Positions 54,301 through 62,753 of a stretch of DNA of 64,000 nucleotides are shown piece after piece. Each line of letters starts with the position of its first letter. Positions within the stretch are counted from its first letter, which is position 1. Source of the DNA: Dehalococcoidia bacterium UBA1222 (GTDB lineage Bacteria > Chloroflexota > Dehalococcoidia > Dehalococcoidales > UBA1222). The translations under genes and the position numbers were made by a program. The stretch is taken from the NCBI GenBank assembly GCA_002309415.1, contig DBXC01000006.1, positions 120,738 to 184,737 on the forward strand, written 5' to 3'. The notes below the pieces were generated by a model. It was not told the DNA's origin and ran no database searches. It saw only the letters and a list, made by a program, of their open reading frames with translations.

Positions 54301-54750
54301 GTACCTAAGATTAAGCTGCCGCCTCCTAGTATCGATCTACCTCTCGTTGCTTACATCCCCGCCGATTATATTGAGGACTCAGAGCAGAGAGTAGGAATCT
54401 ACAAACGTATGGCGACTTGTACCAAACTCGATGAATTCCAGGAACTGGCATCCGATATCACGGACAGGTTCGGTGAACCTCCTCAGGAAGTAGTCAATCT
54501 CCTGTTCGTTCTTGAAGTTAAGATCCGTGCATCTTTAGCTATGCTTTCATCTGTCCTTCGCGAAGGTCCTAAAGTGATTCTTAGACGAGTTCCCGGCCTT
54601 ACGTTCGATGTCGACGAAGGCTTTGGATTGCTCAGAGGTGTCAGGATAACCTTAAATCAGGTACAGATAACCTATAGTCAGGATAGTGACTTCTGGAAAG
54701 AGAACCTAATCATGGTCTTGAAAGCGCTGGGTCCAGCGGAAGATCACTGA
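51376..54750 (+). CDS. mfd: Transcription-repair coupling factor Mfd
   Basis: A 1124-residue DNA translocase that removes stalled RNA polymerase and recruits UvrA. The N-terminal UvrB-like part has [15 protein letters not shown]. The RNA polymerase-interaction domain is at about 450-530 ([34 protein letters not shown]). The helicase motifs include [64 protein letters not shown], and [11 protein letters not shown]. The C-terminal TRCF domain ends the protein. Length is normal. A TAAAAT element lies about 16 nt before the start codon. Confidence 0.97.
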   Translation: [1124 protein letters not shown]

Positions 54751-55265
54751 TTGTTGTTGCGGTTCGATTTGTTAGAATAACGCCTGTAATAACGTCTTCG
54801 GCCGCGGTTTGCAGGCTGATTGTTATTCATGAGCTCAGACGTATCGAGATCTACATCCGGCAGATTGGAATCTACGGCCGGCTTTTCATTCTTTACAGGC
54901 TGCTGAGTCTTCTCGCTGCGGTCTCTGTGACTGTGGCGATGGAAAGACTCTCGGTAGCGTGAGAAATGATGATGTCGTTCCGGCTTTTCTTCAGTTTTCT
55001 TAGCCTGATCATGATCGGTAAAGCCCTGCTTTTTTACAAACTCCACGATGTCCTGAACGGTGGTCATCTTTTCCATCTCTTCATCGGGGATGGAAAGGGT
55101 CTTTTCGGGAGTTGAGAATTCTTTTTCAACGGCCATGATGAGTTCGACCATATCCAATGAATCAGCACCCAGGTCAGAGAGGGAGGAAACGGCTGTTACA
55201 CTGTCGTCTTTGATCTTGAGCTGGTTGATGGTGAGCTGTCGGATTCTTTCATATACGCTAGCCAT
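54744..55265 (-). CDS. acpP: Acyl carrier protein with long basic C-terminal extension
   Basis: A 173-residue protein from the ATG at 55265. Residues 1-80 are an ordinary acyl carrier domain, with the phosphopantetheine Ser at 36 in LGADSLDMVELIMAVEKEF and then TTVQDIVEFVKKQG. The remaining about 90 residues are not part of the family: they are hydrophilic, with HHHFSRYRESFHRHSHRD, then an acidic stretch, and end in RGRRRYYRRYSNKSNRNNNQ. The gene overlaps nusB by 8 bp and mfd (convergent) by 7 bp, so the tail is in a tightly packed place. The tail might bind nucleic acid or membranes; that is inference. Confidence 0.9.
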   Translation of the reverse strand: MASVYERIRQLTINQLKIKDDSVTAVSSLSDLGADSLDMVELIMAVEKEFSTPEKTLSIPDEEMEKMTTVQDIVEFVKKQGFTDHDQAKKTEEKPERHHHFSRYRESFHRHSHRDRSEKTQQPVKNEKPAVDSNLPDVDLDTSELMNNNQPANRGRRRYYRRYSNKSNRNNNQ

Positions 55266-55707
55266 TGTTTTTGCTTCCTTCATTTTCTTTGACGGCCAGG
55301 TTCATTGAACTCAGTACGCCATTGATGAATCGTGGCGCGTTGTCTGCGCCGAATGCTTTTGCGAGTTCTACTGCTTCATTAATGATAACACCTGAAGGGA
55401 CATCTTTCTGGTAGAGCATCTCAAAAGCTGCGATACGGAGTATATTCCTGTCGACGAGAGCGATCTGGTCGATAGGCCAGGCTGGTGCATATTTGGAGAT
55501 CTCGTCATCGATGGCATAGATGTTTTTGCGGATACCGCGAACTATTGTCTTGATGAAGAGTTTATTGTCATCTGAGAAATCGAGAGCAGCTAGGGTATGA
55601 TTGAGTACATCTTCAACGTCATGATCGGCACAGTCGATCTCATAGAGTGCCTGAAGTATCACGCCTCTGGCTTTGATTCTTTCATGAAGTGCACGTTCGT
55701 TTGTCAA
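55258..55707 (-). CDS. nusB: Transcription antitermination factor NusB
   Basis: A 149-residue helical protein: RGVILQALYEID, then TIVRGIRKNIYAIDDEIS, ALVDRNILRIAAFEMLY and VIINEAVELAKAFGADNAPR. With NusE (S10) it binds boxA RNA in rRNA leaders and aids antitermination. It is followed by acpP with an 8-bp overlap and preceded by fabG after 37 bp. Confidence 0.93.
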   Translation of the reverse strand: MTNERALHERIKARGVILQALYEIDCADHDVEDVLNHTLAALDFSDDNKLFIKTIVRGIRKNIYAIDDEISKYAPAWPIDQIALVDRNILRIAAFEMLYQKDVPSGVIINEAVELAKAFGADNAPRFINGVLSSMNLAVKENEGSKNNG

Positions 55708-55744
55708 TTTTATTAAAGCTCCTAGCCGAATATTACCAAAAAAC

Positions 55745-56485
55745 TTAAATACTACTCAAGCCACCGTCAATCGAAACATCCTGTCCGGTTATGTATCCTG
55801 CTTCTTTAGATGCCAAGAATGCGATCAAATCAGCTACTTCTTCTGCTTCTCCCATCCTGGCTACCGGAATCTTCTGGACGGTGTCTTTGCCGATGTTCTC
55901 GGTCATTTTAGTCTTGATGAAACCGGGGCAAACGGCGTTGACGGTAATGCCTTTCGAAGCATATTCAGCGGCCAGGGTCTTGGTCATTCCGATGAGACCT
56001 GCTTTGGCGGCTGAGTAATTGGCCTGTCCGGGATTTCCAATCTTACCGATGATGCTTGAGACGTTGATGATTCGTCCGTATCCCCATTTCATCATCTGCT
56101 TCAATGCCTCTCTGGCATAGAAGAACTGGGCGTTGAGATCTGTGTCGATGACGCTGAGCCATTCCTTATCATTCATCCTGACAGCCAGTTTATCTGATAC
56201 GATACCAGCATTATTCACCAGGATATCGATACGTACGAATTCCTTCATTGCAGCTTCAAATGTCTTTTCGGCACTGCTGTCTTTAGTTATATCGCTAATG
56301 ATGGTGAGAGTCCTGACCTTATAAACATTTTTGATTGCGGATTCGGTCTCTGCCAGTTCCTTTTTGTCGCGACCGACAAGGATGATGTCTGCTCCGCATT
56401 CGGCCAGTTTCAAAGCTGTCGCTCTGCCGATGCCTCTTCCGGCTCCGGTAATGAGGGCGGTCTGTCCAGTTAGATCACATTTCAT
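55745..56485 (-). CDS. fabG: 3-oxoacyl-[acyl-carrier-protein] reductase
   Basis: A 246-residue short-chain dehydrogenase. NADPH binding is in ALITGAGRGIGRATALKLAE. NNAG is in LVNNAGIVSDK. The catalytic triad is in INVSSIIGKIGNPGQANYSA with YSAAKAG. The C-terminal motif is GQDVSIDGGLSSI. It reduces the 3-oxoacyl group in fatty acid elongation. It follows fabD after 4 bp. Confidence 0.94.
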   Translation of the reverse strand: MKCDLTGQTALITGAGRGIGRATALKLAECGADIILVGRDKKELAETESAIKNVYKVRTLTIISDITKDSSAEKTFEAAMKEFVRIDILVNNAGIVSDKLAVRMNDKEWLSVIDTDLNAQFFYAREALKQMMKWGYGRIINVSSIIGKIGNPGQANYSAAKAGLIGMTKTLAAEYASKGITVNAVCPGFIKTKMTENIGKDTVQKIPVARMGEAEEVADLIAFLASKEAGYITGQDVSIDGGLSSI

Positions 56486-56489
56486 CTCT

Positions 56490-57389
56490 TTACTCGCTTA
56501 CTGTAAGGATATGGATATCGTCATGGATGTCTTTGAACATCTTTAGGAGTACTGGTTTGGGGCCGATCTCGACGAAATAACGGATGTCCTCTTTGATATA
56601 GAGGTATTCCATTGAGTCGTGCCATTTTACCGTCTCGATCAACTGATATCTGAGTTCGTCGAAGATATCGTCTGCTCTCCAGATGGGGGAGGCTGTGGTA
56701 TTTGCTATCACCTGGAATTTTCCGTTGGTAAACAGTGTGTTGTTCAGAATCTCTTTGTATGCATCGAACGCATCCTGCATGAGCGGAGTATGATAGCCTC
56801 CTGCGACATTGAGGACGATGCCTCGCTTGTTATGGGCGGATGCAAGATGTTCTTTGGCTTTTGTAATGTTGTCTTTAAGACCGCTGAGGACGACCTGTGA
56901 TGGAGAATTGATGAGGGCAGGATAGACCTCGCATTTCTTGCAGGTCTCATTGAGTTCGTCCTCGGTCGCGCCGAGCACGGCCAGCATGGCAGCCGGCGCT
57001 TTGTCGTTGACGGTCTTGCAGAGTTCGGATCGTTTGAGGATAAGTTTCAATGCGTTCTCGAATGTAACGCAGTCCGCTGCATAGAGAGCCGCATATTCTC
57101 CGATGGAATGACCAGCCATGAGCTCGACGTCTTTCAGCAGATCTTTAGCTTTCATAAGTTCGAAGATACCGACTTCATAGACGAATGTCGCAAGCTGGGA
57201 ATTCAATGGATCGCGAAGCTCATCTTCTCCCGCAGAAAACAATAACGCAGCAATGTCACGTCCTGAAATGGACGAGGCACTATCTACCATCATTTTGAAC
57301 TCGGGCGAGGTCTCGTAAAGAGTCTTACCCATGCCGGTGTGCTGACCACCTTGTCCGGTAAAGATAAGTGCCGATGCTGCGTTATTCAT
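56490..57389 (-). CDS. fabD: Malonyl-CoA:ACP transacylase
   Basis: A 299-residue enzyme that loads malonyl groups onto ACP. The active Ser lies in AGHSIGEYAALYAA, after the start FTGQGGQHTGMGKTLYE; the catalytic His is in NVAGGYHTPLMQDA. It lies in the cluster after rpmF and before fabG. No fabH, fabF or fabK occurs in the window. Confidence 0.93.
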   Translation of the reverse strand: MNNAASALIFTGQGGQHTGMGKTLYETSPEFKMMVDSASSISGRDIAALLFSAGEDELRDPLNSQLATFVYEVGIFELMKAKDLLKDVELMAGHSIGEYAALYAADCVTFENALKLILKRSELCKTVNDKAPAAMLAVLGATEDELNETCKKCEVYPALINSPSQVVLSGLKDNITKAKEHLASAHNKRGIVLNVAGGYHTPLMQDAFDAYKEILNNTLFTNGKFQVIANTTASPIWRADDIFDELRYQLIETVKWHDSMEYLYIKEDIRYFVEIGPKPVLLKMFKDIHDDIHILTVSE

Positions 57390-57410
57390 TATCTAATTGA
57401 ATAGAAATGA

Positions 57411-57590
57411 TTAGTCTTTGTTGATGACCTGGCGACCATCGTATTTGCCGCAGTTAGGGCAGGCAACGTGGGTCGGCTTCATTTCATGACATTCAGGGCA
57501 TTCAGAAACGGCAACTGCATCGAGTTTGATGTGCTGTCGTCGCATTCCCTGCTTGGAAGCGGGGGTCTTCTTCTTTGGTAGTGGTGGCAT
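57411..57590 (-). CDS. rpmF: Ribosomal protein L32
   Basis: A 59-residue protein, too short for most ORF finders. It begins MPPLPKKKTPASKQGMRRQH and has the zinc-binding pairs CPEC and CPNCGKYDGRQV. L32 lies in the 50S subunit. Its usual partner DUF177 (YceD) is directly upstream, and fabD follows 21 bp later, the classic rpmF-fab arrangement. Confidence 0.95.
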   Translation of the reverse strand: MPPLPKKKTPASKQGMRRQHIKLDAVAVSECPECHEMKPTHVACPNCGKYDGRQVINKD

Positions 57591-57621
57591 TTTCTATTTC
57601 TCCGTTTTAATGATTTTTCTA

Positions 57622-58074
57622 TTATATCTCACCGTGACAGTTTACGTCACATAATGGCTTCATGGGGACGTTCATGAGCACGTATTGCCTCAGGACTTCA
57701 GAGAGATCCATGTGCATCCTCTCGTCGATGATGAGGGTATCGTCCTTATCATTATCGTCCTCTTCGACGTCGCTTCCGAAGTACCCCATGGCTTCCAGCG
57801 CCATCAGTTTGGCACTGTTGTTGATGTAATACTCGTCTTCGATGTCGAATTCCATCGGCTGCTCGAACTGCTTCAGACATCTGGCGCATTCCAGCATGAC
57901 CGAGGTCTTGATATGTCCTTTGACGAGGACGCTTCTGCTGGTCTTGGTCAGCTTCAGCTTGCCGGTCATGCGTCCGACCTTGTATTCGAACATCTCGATC
58001 TCATCGTCGATGTCGATCTCACGGTTGGTGCCGATGACTCCGCGTACCAGTTGTGAAACATTTAGTTCAAGCAT
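57622..58074 (-). CDS. yceD: DUF177 (YceD-like) protein
   Basis: A 150-residue protein from the ATG at 58074; a GTG at 58083 is an alternative. It carries the family's paired Cys: LECARCLKQFEQP near residue 65 and, at the end, MKPLCDVNCHGEI. The middle is acidic (DVEEDDNDKDDT). Relatives are needed for 23S rRNA processing in some organisms. Partner rpmF follows after 31 bp. Confidence 0.9.
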   Translation of the reverse strand: MLELNVSQLVRGVIGTNREIDIDDEIEMFEYKVGRMTGKLKLTKTSRSVLVKGHIKTSVMLECARCLKQFEQPMEFDIEDEYYINNSAKLMALEAMGYFGSDVEEDDNDKDDTLIIDERMHMDLSEVLRQYVLMNVPMKPLCDVNCHGEI

Positions 58075-58139
58075 AGCAAACACATATTATCCACTATATA
58101 GGCGTATTTAAGCAAATATATTTCAGTGTAGTGGAATAA

Positions 58140-59804
58140 TTACATCGATTCAGGAGCGTTCATGCCCATCAGCGTGAGGGTCCTTGCCAGGACGATCTTG
58201 GCTGCTTCTGCCAGCTTCAACCTGCTGTAGGATGTCCTGGGGTCATCCTGAGAGATGACACGGCAGTCATGATAGAAGGCATGGAAGGCTGTTGCTAGCT
58301 CCAGTGCGTAATGAGGCAGATGATGAGGAGCAGTGGTCGATGCGGAAAGCTCGATGATCTCAGGGAGTTGGAGCATCTTTCTGATGAGCTCGAATTCCTG
58401 AGGTTCAGAGTATCTGATCTCGTAAGTGCCCTTGATATCTGCTGCATTCTTCAAAATCGAAGCGATCCTGGCATGAGCATACTGAACATAGAATACGGGA
58501 TTCTCGGAGGATTCTTTCTGTGCCAGATCAAGATCAAATTCCATCTGGGAATCAGCTGAACGGGTTAGGAAGAAGAAACGGCAAGCGTCTGCACCTACTT
58601 CTTCGATGAGGTCGCTCAATGTGATCATTTCGCCGGAACGCTTGGAGAACTTTACTACTTCGTTTCCACGTTTGAGGGATACTAACTGTGAGATGAGTAC
58701 GTCCAGTTTATTGCCATCGAGCCCGATGGCGTTGAGGACGGTCTTCATTCTGGAGATGTGTCCCTGATGATCGGCGCCCCAGATATCGATGACTCTGTCG
58801 AAACCTCGTTCCGCGAACTTGTTATAGTGATAGGCGATGTCAGTACCGAAATAGGTCACGGTGCCATCGCTTCGGATGATTACGTTGTCTTTGCTCTCAC
58901 CGAGCGATGTGGAGGTGAACCAGGTGGCTCCGTCATGCTCGGAAAGATATCCCTTTTCACCAAGGATCTTCATGACGGTATCATACTGGCCGTTAGCAAA
59001 AAGACTCTTTTCACTGAACCAGAGATCGAATGTGACGTTGAGTTTCTCAAGAGATTCTTTGATGGATTCGAGCATCATGGGGAGACCGAGATCGCAAAGC
59101 GCCTTGGATCCGTCGTTCTTACCCATGTCCAGGAACTTCTTTCCATACTTATCGGCGAGTTCCTTGCCTAAATCTCTCATATACTGACCCTGATAGCCGT
59201 CTTCGATCATTTCGATCTCTTCACCGAGAGACTGGCAGTAGCGGATCCAGAGTGATTCGGAGAACAGGTGAATCTGGTTACCGGCATCGTTGATGTAGTA
59301 TTCCTTCTGTACATCGTAGCCAGCAGCAGCCAGAACGTTTGCTATAGTGCTTCCCAATACTGCACCACGGCCGTGACCGATGTGCAGGGGACCGGTGGGA
59401 TTGGCGGAAACGAATTCGATCTGGACTTTTTCTCCTTTACCGATTGCGACATTTCCGTATATATCATTCTTTTCGATGATGTCAGCGACCTGATCGGTGA
59501 GCCATTTGTCTGAATAGGAGAAGTTGATGAAACCGGGATTGACGACGGTGACTGATTTGATGTCAGCTTCTTCCGGCAGGTTCTTCACGATCGCATTAGC
59601 GATATCCATTGGTTTCATCCTGCAGAGCTTTGTAAGCTTAAGGGGAAGACTGGTTGCATAGTCACCAAAACTGGCATTCTGAGGTCGTTCGAGGGTGATC
59701 TCAGGAACCTCGAATTCCGGCAGGTCATTATCAGCTATAGCTTTCTTCACTGCGCAAAGCAGGTCGTCAGTCAGTTTGTTTCTTAATTCTAGGATACCGT
59801 TCAT
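58140..59804 (-). CDS. argS: Arginyl-tRNA synthetase
   Basis: A 554-residue class I synthetase. The start at 59804 is chosen for GGAG about 7 bases upstream. The HIGH motif is in FVSANPTGPLHIGHGRGAV. A KMSKS variant appears as VVKFSKRSGEMITL. The N-terminal additional domain is LRNKLTDDLLCAVKKAI; the C-terminal anticodon-binding DALR domain is complete. It attaches arginine to its tRNA. Gap to DUF177 downstream is about 65 bp. Confidence 0.95.
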   Translation of the reverse strand: MNGILELRNKLTDDLLCAVKKAIADNDLPEFEVPEITLERPQNASFGDYATSLPLKLTKLCRMKPMDIANAIVKNLPEEADIKSVTVVNPGFINFSYSDKWLTDQVADIIEKNDIYGNVAIGKGEKVQIEFVSANPTGPLHIGHGRGAVLGSTIANVLAAAGYDVQKEYYINDAGNQIHLFSESLWIRYCQSLGEEIEMIEDGYQGQYMRDLGKELADKYGKKFLDMGKNDGSKALCDLGLPMMLESIKESLEKLNVTFDLWFSEKSLFANGQYDTVMKILGEKGYLSEHDGATWFTSTSLGESKDNVIIRSDGTVTYFGTDIAYHYNKFAERGFDRVIDIWGADHQGHISRMKTVLNAIGLDGNKLDVLISQLVSLKRGNEVVKFSKRSGEMITLSDLIEEVGADACRFFFLTRSADSQMEFDLDLAQKESSENPVFYVQYAHARIASILKNAADIKGTYEIRYSEPQEFELIRKMLQLPEIIELSASTTAPHHLPHYALELATAFHAFYHDCRVISQDDPRTSYSRLKLAEAAKIVLARTLTLMGMNAPESM

Positions 59805-59912
59805 AGGTCGCTCCATATTCAGCAATATCCGTTTATTCTATCATAATTACTTCTATTCTTCTTATGCGTGTTTTAGATATAATGAAACTGTTTTTGAAGA
59901 GGGTAAGTAATA

Positions 59913-60386
59913 ATGAACATCATACGACGTGCTGAAGCTAAAGATGTCGACGGGGTCCTTGAATTACTAGTCCAGGTCGATATGGTCCATCATAATGCCA
60001 GGCCCGATATCTTCAAAGGTCCTGCTACTAAATATACCCGTGATGAACTCTTGGAGATTTTTAAGAACGGCGATACTCCTGTATTCGTTTCTGTTGACGA
60101 GACTGGGCATGTCGATGGTCATGCATTCTGTATCCTAAAACAACTAAAGAATGATCATGTCCTTACGGATATAAAGACCTTATACATCGATGATATCTGT
60201 GTTCATGAGAAGTGCAGAGGAAAGCATATCGGTAAGTCTCTCTACGAGCACGTTTTAGCTTATGCACGTGAGATCGGTTGTTATAACGTCACCCTTAACG
60301 TATGGTGCTGTAACGAAGATGCCATGCGTTTCTATGAGAAATGCGGTCTCGTCCCACAAAAGATAGGGATGGAGAAGATACTCTAG
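59913..60386 (+). CDS. GNAT N-acetyltransferase
   Basis: A 157-residue protein with a standard GNAT fold: IIRRAEAKDVDGVLELLVQV, then TLYIDDICVHEKCRGKHIGK (acetyl-CoA motif) and LNVWCCNEDAMRFYEKCGLV. GAGGG lies before the ATG. Substrate unknown. It converges on the DUF1294 gene, 3 bp away. Confidence 0.88.
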   Translation: MNIIRRAEAKDVDGVLELLVQVDMVHHNARPDIFKGPATKYTRDELLEIFKNGDTPVFVSVDETGHVDGHAFCILKQLKNDHVLTDIKTLYIDDICVHEKCRGKHIGKSLYEHVLAYAREIGCYNVTLNVWCCNEDAMRFYEKCGLVPQKIGMEKIL

Positions 60387-60389
60387 ACT

Positions 60390-60665
60390 TTAGTTTTTAG
60401 ATCGCCAATACAGATAGAGAGCTAATAGTATCGCCTGAATGACCATGATCACAGGGATGCCGATCATGAACTTCTTGTGCTGAGTCTTGTGTCGGATGAT
60501 CTGCATGGTTACATACATCGCGACGCTTCCTCCCAATGCTGCAATGATCAGGAGGGTGTTCTCGGGCACTCTGCGTTTTCCTGAACCGGCAATCACCTTG
60601 TCATAGATCGTGACGGCTATTGCCACTATCGACATGATGATCAGGTAGATGATGAAAACTTTCAT
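60390..60665 (-). CDS. DUF1294 family small membrane protein
   Basis: A 91-residue protein with three hydrophobic segments. IYDKVIAGSGKRRVPENTLL and GGSVAMYVTMQIIRHKTQHK, then KFMIGIPVIMVIQAILLALY, match the DUF1294 pattern (YDK, RVPE, HKT). Function unknown. Confidence 0.9.
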   Translation of the reverse strand: MKVFIIYLIIMSIVAIAVTIYDKVIAGSGKRRVPENTLLIIAALGGSVAMYVTMQIIRHKTQHKKFMIGIPVIMVIQAILLALYLYWRSKN

Positions 60666-60752
60666 GGCGATATTCTACTATAGTGCGTTTTTCTAGACAA
60701 AAGGGATATCATAAAGGTAATCTTTTCCGCCCTGTCATTAGGAGAGCAAAAC

Positions 60753-61181
60753 ATGATTGCTTATATCTGGCCAATCGCTTTAGTCATCATTTCCAATACC
60801 ATTTATCACATCTGTTCTAAATCTACGCCTCAGGACATCGATCCTTTCGCTTCTTTGACGGTCACGTATCTCATTGCGGCAGTTATCTCTTTTGTCCTCT
60901 ATTTCTTCCTCGGCAAGGATCATAATCTTCTGAATGAATACTCAAAACTGAACTGGGTACCATTCATCTTTGGCATTGTGATTGTCGGTCTCGAAGCAGG
61001 GTGGATTTTTGCATACCGGGCAGGATGGAACGTCAGTACCGGCAACATCGTTCAGGCCGCAATTCTTGCCGGAGTCCTTGTGTTGGTAGGATGGTTGTTA
61101 TTCAAGGAACAGATCACATGGAATAAGGCTGTCGGTATTGGTATCTGTCTGATTGGTCTCGTCTTTATTAACTACAAGTGA
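60753..61181 (+). CDS. Half-size EamA/DMT transporter
   Basis: A 142-residue protein with about five membrane segments: WPIALVIISNTIYHICSKS, VTYLIAAVISFVLYFFLGKD and the last helices (ILAGVLVLVGWLLFKEQIT, VGIGICLIGLVFI). The shape is that of a single EamA repeat, as in paired small multidrug/DMT transporters that dimerise. No partner half is next to it. AGGAGAG lies before the ATG. Confidence 0.85.
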   Translation: MIAYIWPIALVIISNTIYHICSKSTPQDIDPFASLTVTYLIAAVISFVLYFFLGKDHNLLNEYSKLNWVPFIFGIVIVGLEAGWIFAYRAGWNVSTGNIVQAAILAGVLVLVGWLLFKEQITWNKAVGIGICLIGLVFINYK

Positions 61182-61236
61182 TTATGCGGACGTATAATGT
61201 AGCAGTGAGTCCTATCCTTTTGTGAGGAGCGTACTT

Positions 61237-61773
61237 ATGGTAAATCTCGATTCGGAACCCAAGATCCTTTTTACAGAAGAACAGATCAAGGCTCGTGTAA
61301 AAGAGCTTGCCCATGATATCGCCAAAGACTATGCAGGGAAGAATCCTCTTGTCCTTGCCATACTGACCGGTTCCGTTTTCTTTACCGCCGATCTGATGAA
61401 ACAGATGGGGATACCTCTAGAATTGGATTTCATCAAAGCATCCAGCTACGGCACTGACGGTGTGTCTTCCGGGATCGTTGCTCTCCAGTATATGCCGGTA
61501 ACTCCTCTTGCCGGACGTCATGTGCTGGTCATCGAGGACATCGTCGATACAGGCCTGACTCTCCAAAAGATCAAGACCGTATTGGAGTCAGACCCCAGTA
61601 ATAAACCGGCTTCTCTTGCAACAGTATGCCTGTTGGATAAACCATCCCGAAGAAAAGTAGAAATTGTTCCTGATTATGTCGGTTTTTCGATTCCAAACTT
61701 ATTTGTATTGGGTTACGGGCTCGATTTTAAGAACGGATGTCGTAATCTGCCTGACATCAGATACTACGAATAG
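61237..61773 (+). CDS. hpt: Hypoxanthine phosphoribosyltransferase
   Basis: A 178-residue enzyme from the ATG at 61237 (TGAGGAG 8 bases upstream). It has ILTGSVFFTADLMKQMGIPL, LDFIKASSYGTDGVSSG, the PRPP-binding loop VLVIEDIVDTGLTL and DYVGFSIPNLFVLGYGLD. It salvages hypoxanthine and guanine to nucleotides. It complements guaB in this window. Confidence 0.94.
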   Translation: MVNLDSEPKILFTEEQIKARVKELAHDIAKDYAGKNPLVLAILTGSVFFTADLMKQMGIPLELDFIKASSYGTDGVSSGIVALQYMPVTPLAGRHVLVIEDIVDTGLTLQKIKTVLESDPSNKPASLATVCLLDKPSRRKVEIVPDYVGFSIPNLFVLGYGLDFKNGCRNLPDIRYYE

Positions 61774-61784
61774 AAGGCTCTGAT

Positions 61785-62753
61785 CTAACCGATATATTTG
61801 TATTTCTTGACGTTGGGAGGAAGTTTTGTCTCTTCTTCCTTCTTTTCATCTTCTATTGGTGCCGGCATTACTTTCGTATTCTTGAAAGATCTGGTCGGCT
61901 GACTGATGACAGTCGCACCGGTGATGATCGGTTTGTTATTGACTTGATTCTCTTCAGGTTTTTCGATCGGAGCAGGCTGTACCTGAGTGTTTGTGAATGA
62001 TCTTACAGGAGGTGTGATGATGGTCTGCCCTGGAACGATGCTGTTCGTTGTCATCGTTTCCTGCTGAGTTGTTACAGTTCGTGTCGATGATAGACGGTTA
62101 TACCAATCGGTAAGCCTTCGCTGTACATCGGCATCTGTCAATGTAGTCCAATGCTTATATGCAGCGGCTACATAGTATTTTCCCGGTTTAGGCTGTGCGC
62201 CCAGTACCAGTTTTACTCTCTCCTGTCGCATAAGAGCTATGGCTTCACGGGATGCGCTTGGAGCTGCCACGATGATTTCTTTGGGATTACGTTTTGCAAG
62301 TGATCTGATAGCAGCCAGCATGGTGTATCCGGTAGCCAGTCCGTCGTCGACCAGGATGACGGTCTTTCCTGCAAGCAGTGTTGGAGGTTTGTTTCCTTTA
62401 TAGAGTTTTGTTCTCTGGAGGATATCGGATCTGACTTTATTTACGACATAGTTGATGTCGTAATCGGTCATATTTAAGGCCCTTAATATCGGTTCATTGA
62501 AAATGGGTTGTCCGTCATCAGCAACGGCTCCAAATCCGCCTTCTGGACGCAGAGGGATAGGGAGTTTTCTGGAAATGACGACGTCTATCTCTGAATGCAG
62601 TGACAATGCAATGGCTATAGCAAGAGGTACGCCTCCATTGGGGATAGCTAATACCGGAGCCCCGGAATATCGAAGAAGCTGCTGTGCAAGATACCTTCCG
62701 GCATCAGCTCTGTCTTCAAATGGAGCAGTTTCTGCCAGTTCTGGAGGGATCAT
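61785..62753 (-). CDS. Phosphoribosyltransferase-fold protein with repeated C-terminal tail
   Basis: A 322-residue protein. Residues about 1-215 resemble the PRTase family found with dienelactone-hydrolase-like or erythromycin-esterase-like proteins: APVLAIPNGGVPLAIAIALS, SRKLPIPLRPEGGFGAVADD, and the PRPP loop VILVDDGLATGYTM. The tail has two copies of one unit: PGQTIITPPVRSFTNTQV then QPAPIE, and GATVISQPTRSFKNTKV then MPAPIE. The tail ends in a Lys/Glu stretch. Its ATG overlaps the sbcD stop by 4 bp, so it is translated after sbcD. Substrate unknown. Confidence 0.85.
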   Translation of the reverse strand: MIPPELAETAPFEDRADAGRYLAQQLLRYSGAPVLAIPNGGVPLAIAIALSLHSEIDVVISRKLPIPLRPEGGFGAVADDGQPIFNEPILRALNMTDYDINYVVNKVRSDILQRTKLYKGNKPPTLLAGKTVILVDDGLATGYTMLAAIRSLAKRNPKEIIVAAPSASREAIALMRQERVKLVLGAQPKPGKYYVAAAYKHWTTLTDADVQRRLTDWYNRLSSTRTVTTQQETMTTNSIVPGQTIITPPVRSFTNTQVQPAPIEKPEENQVNNKPIITGATVISQPTRSFKNTKVMPAPIEDEKKEEETKLPPNVKKYKYIG

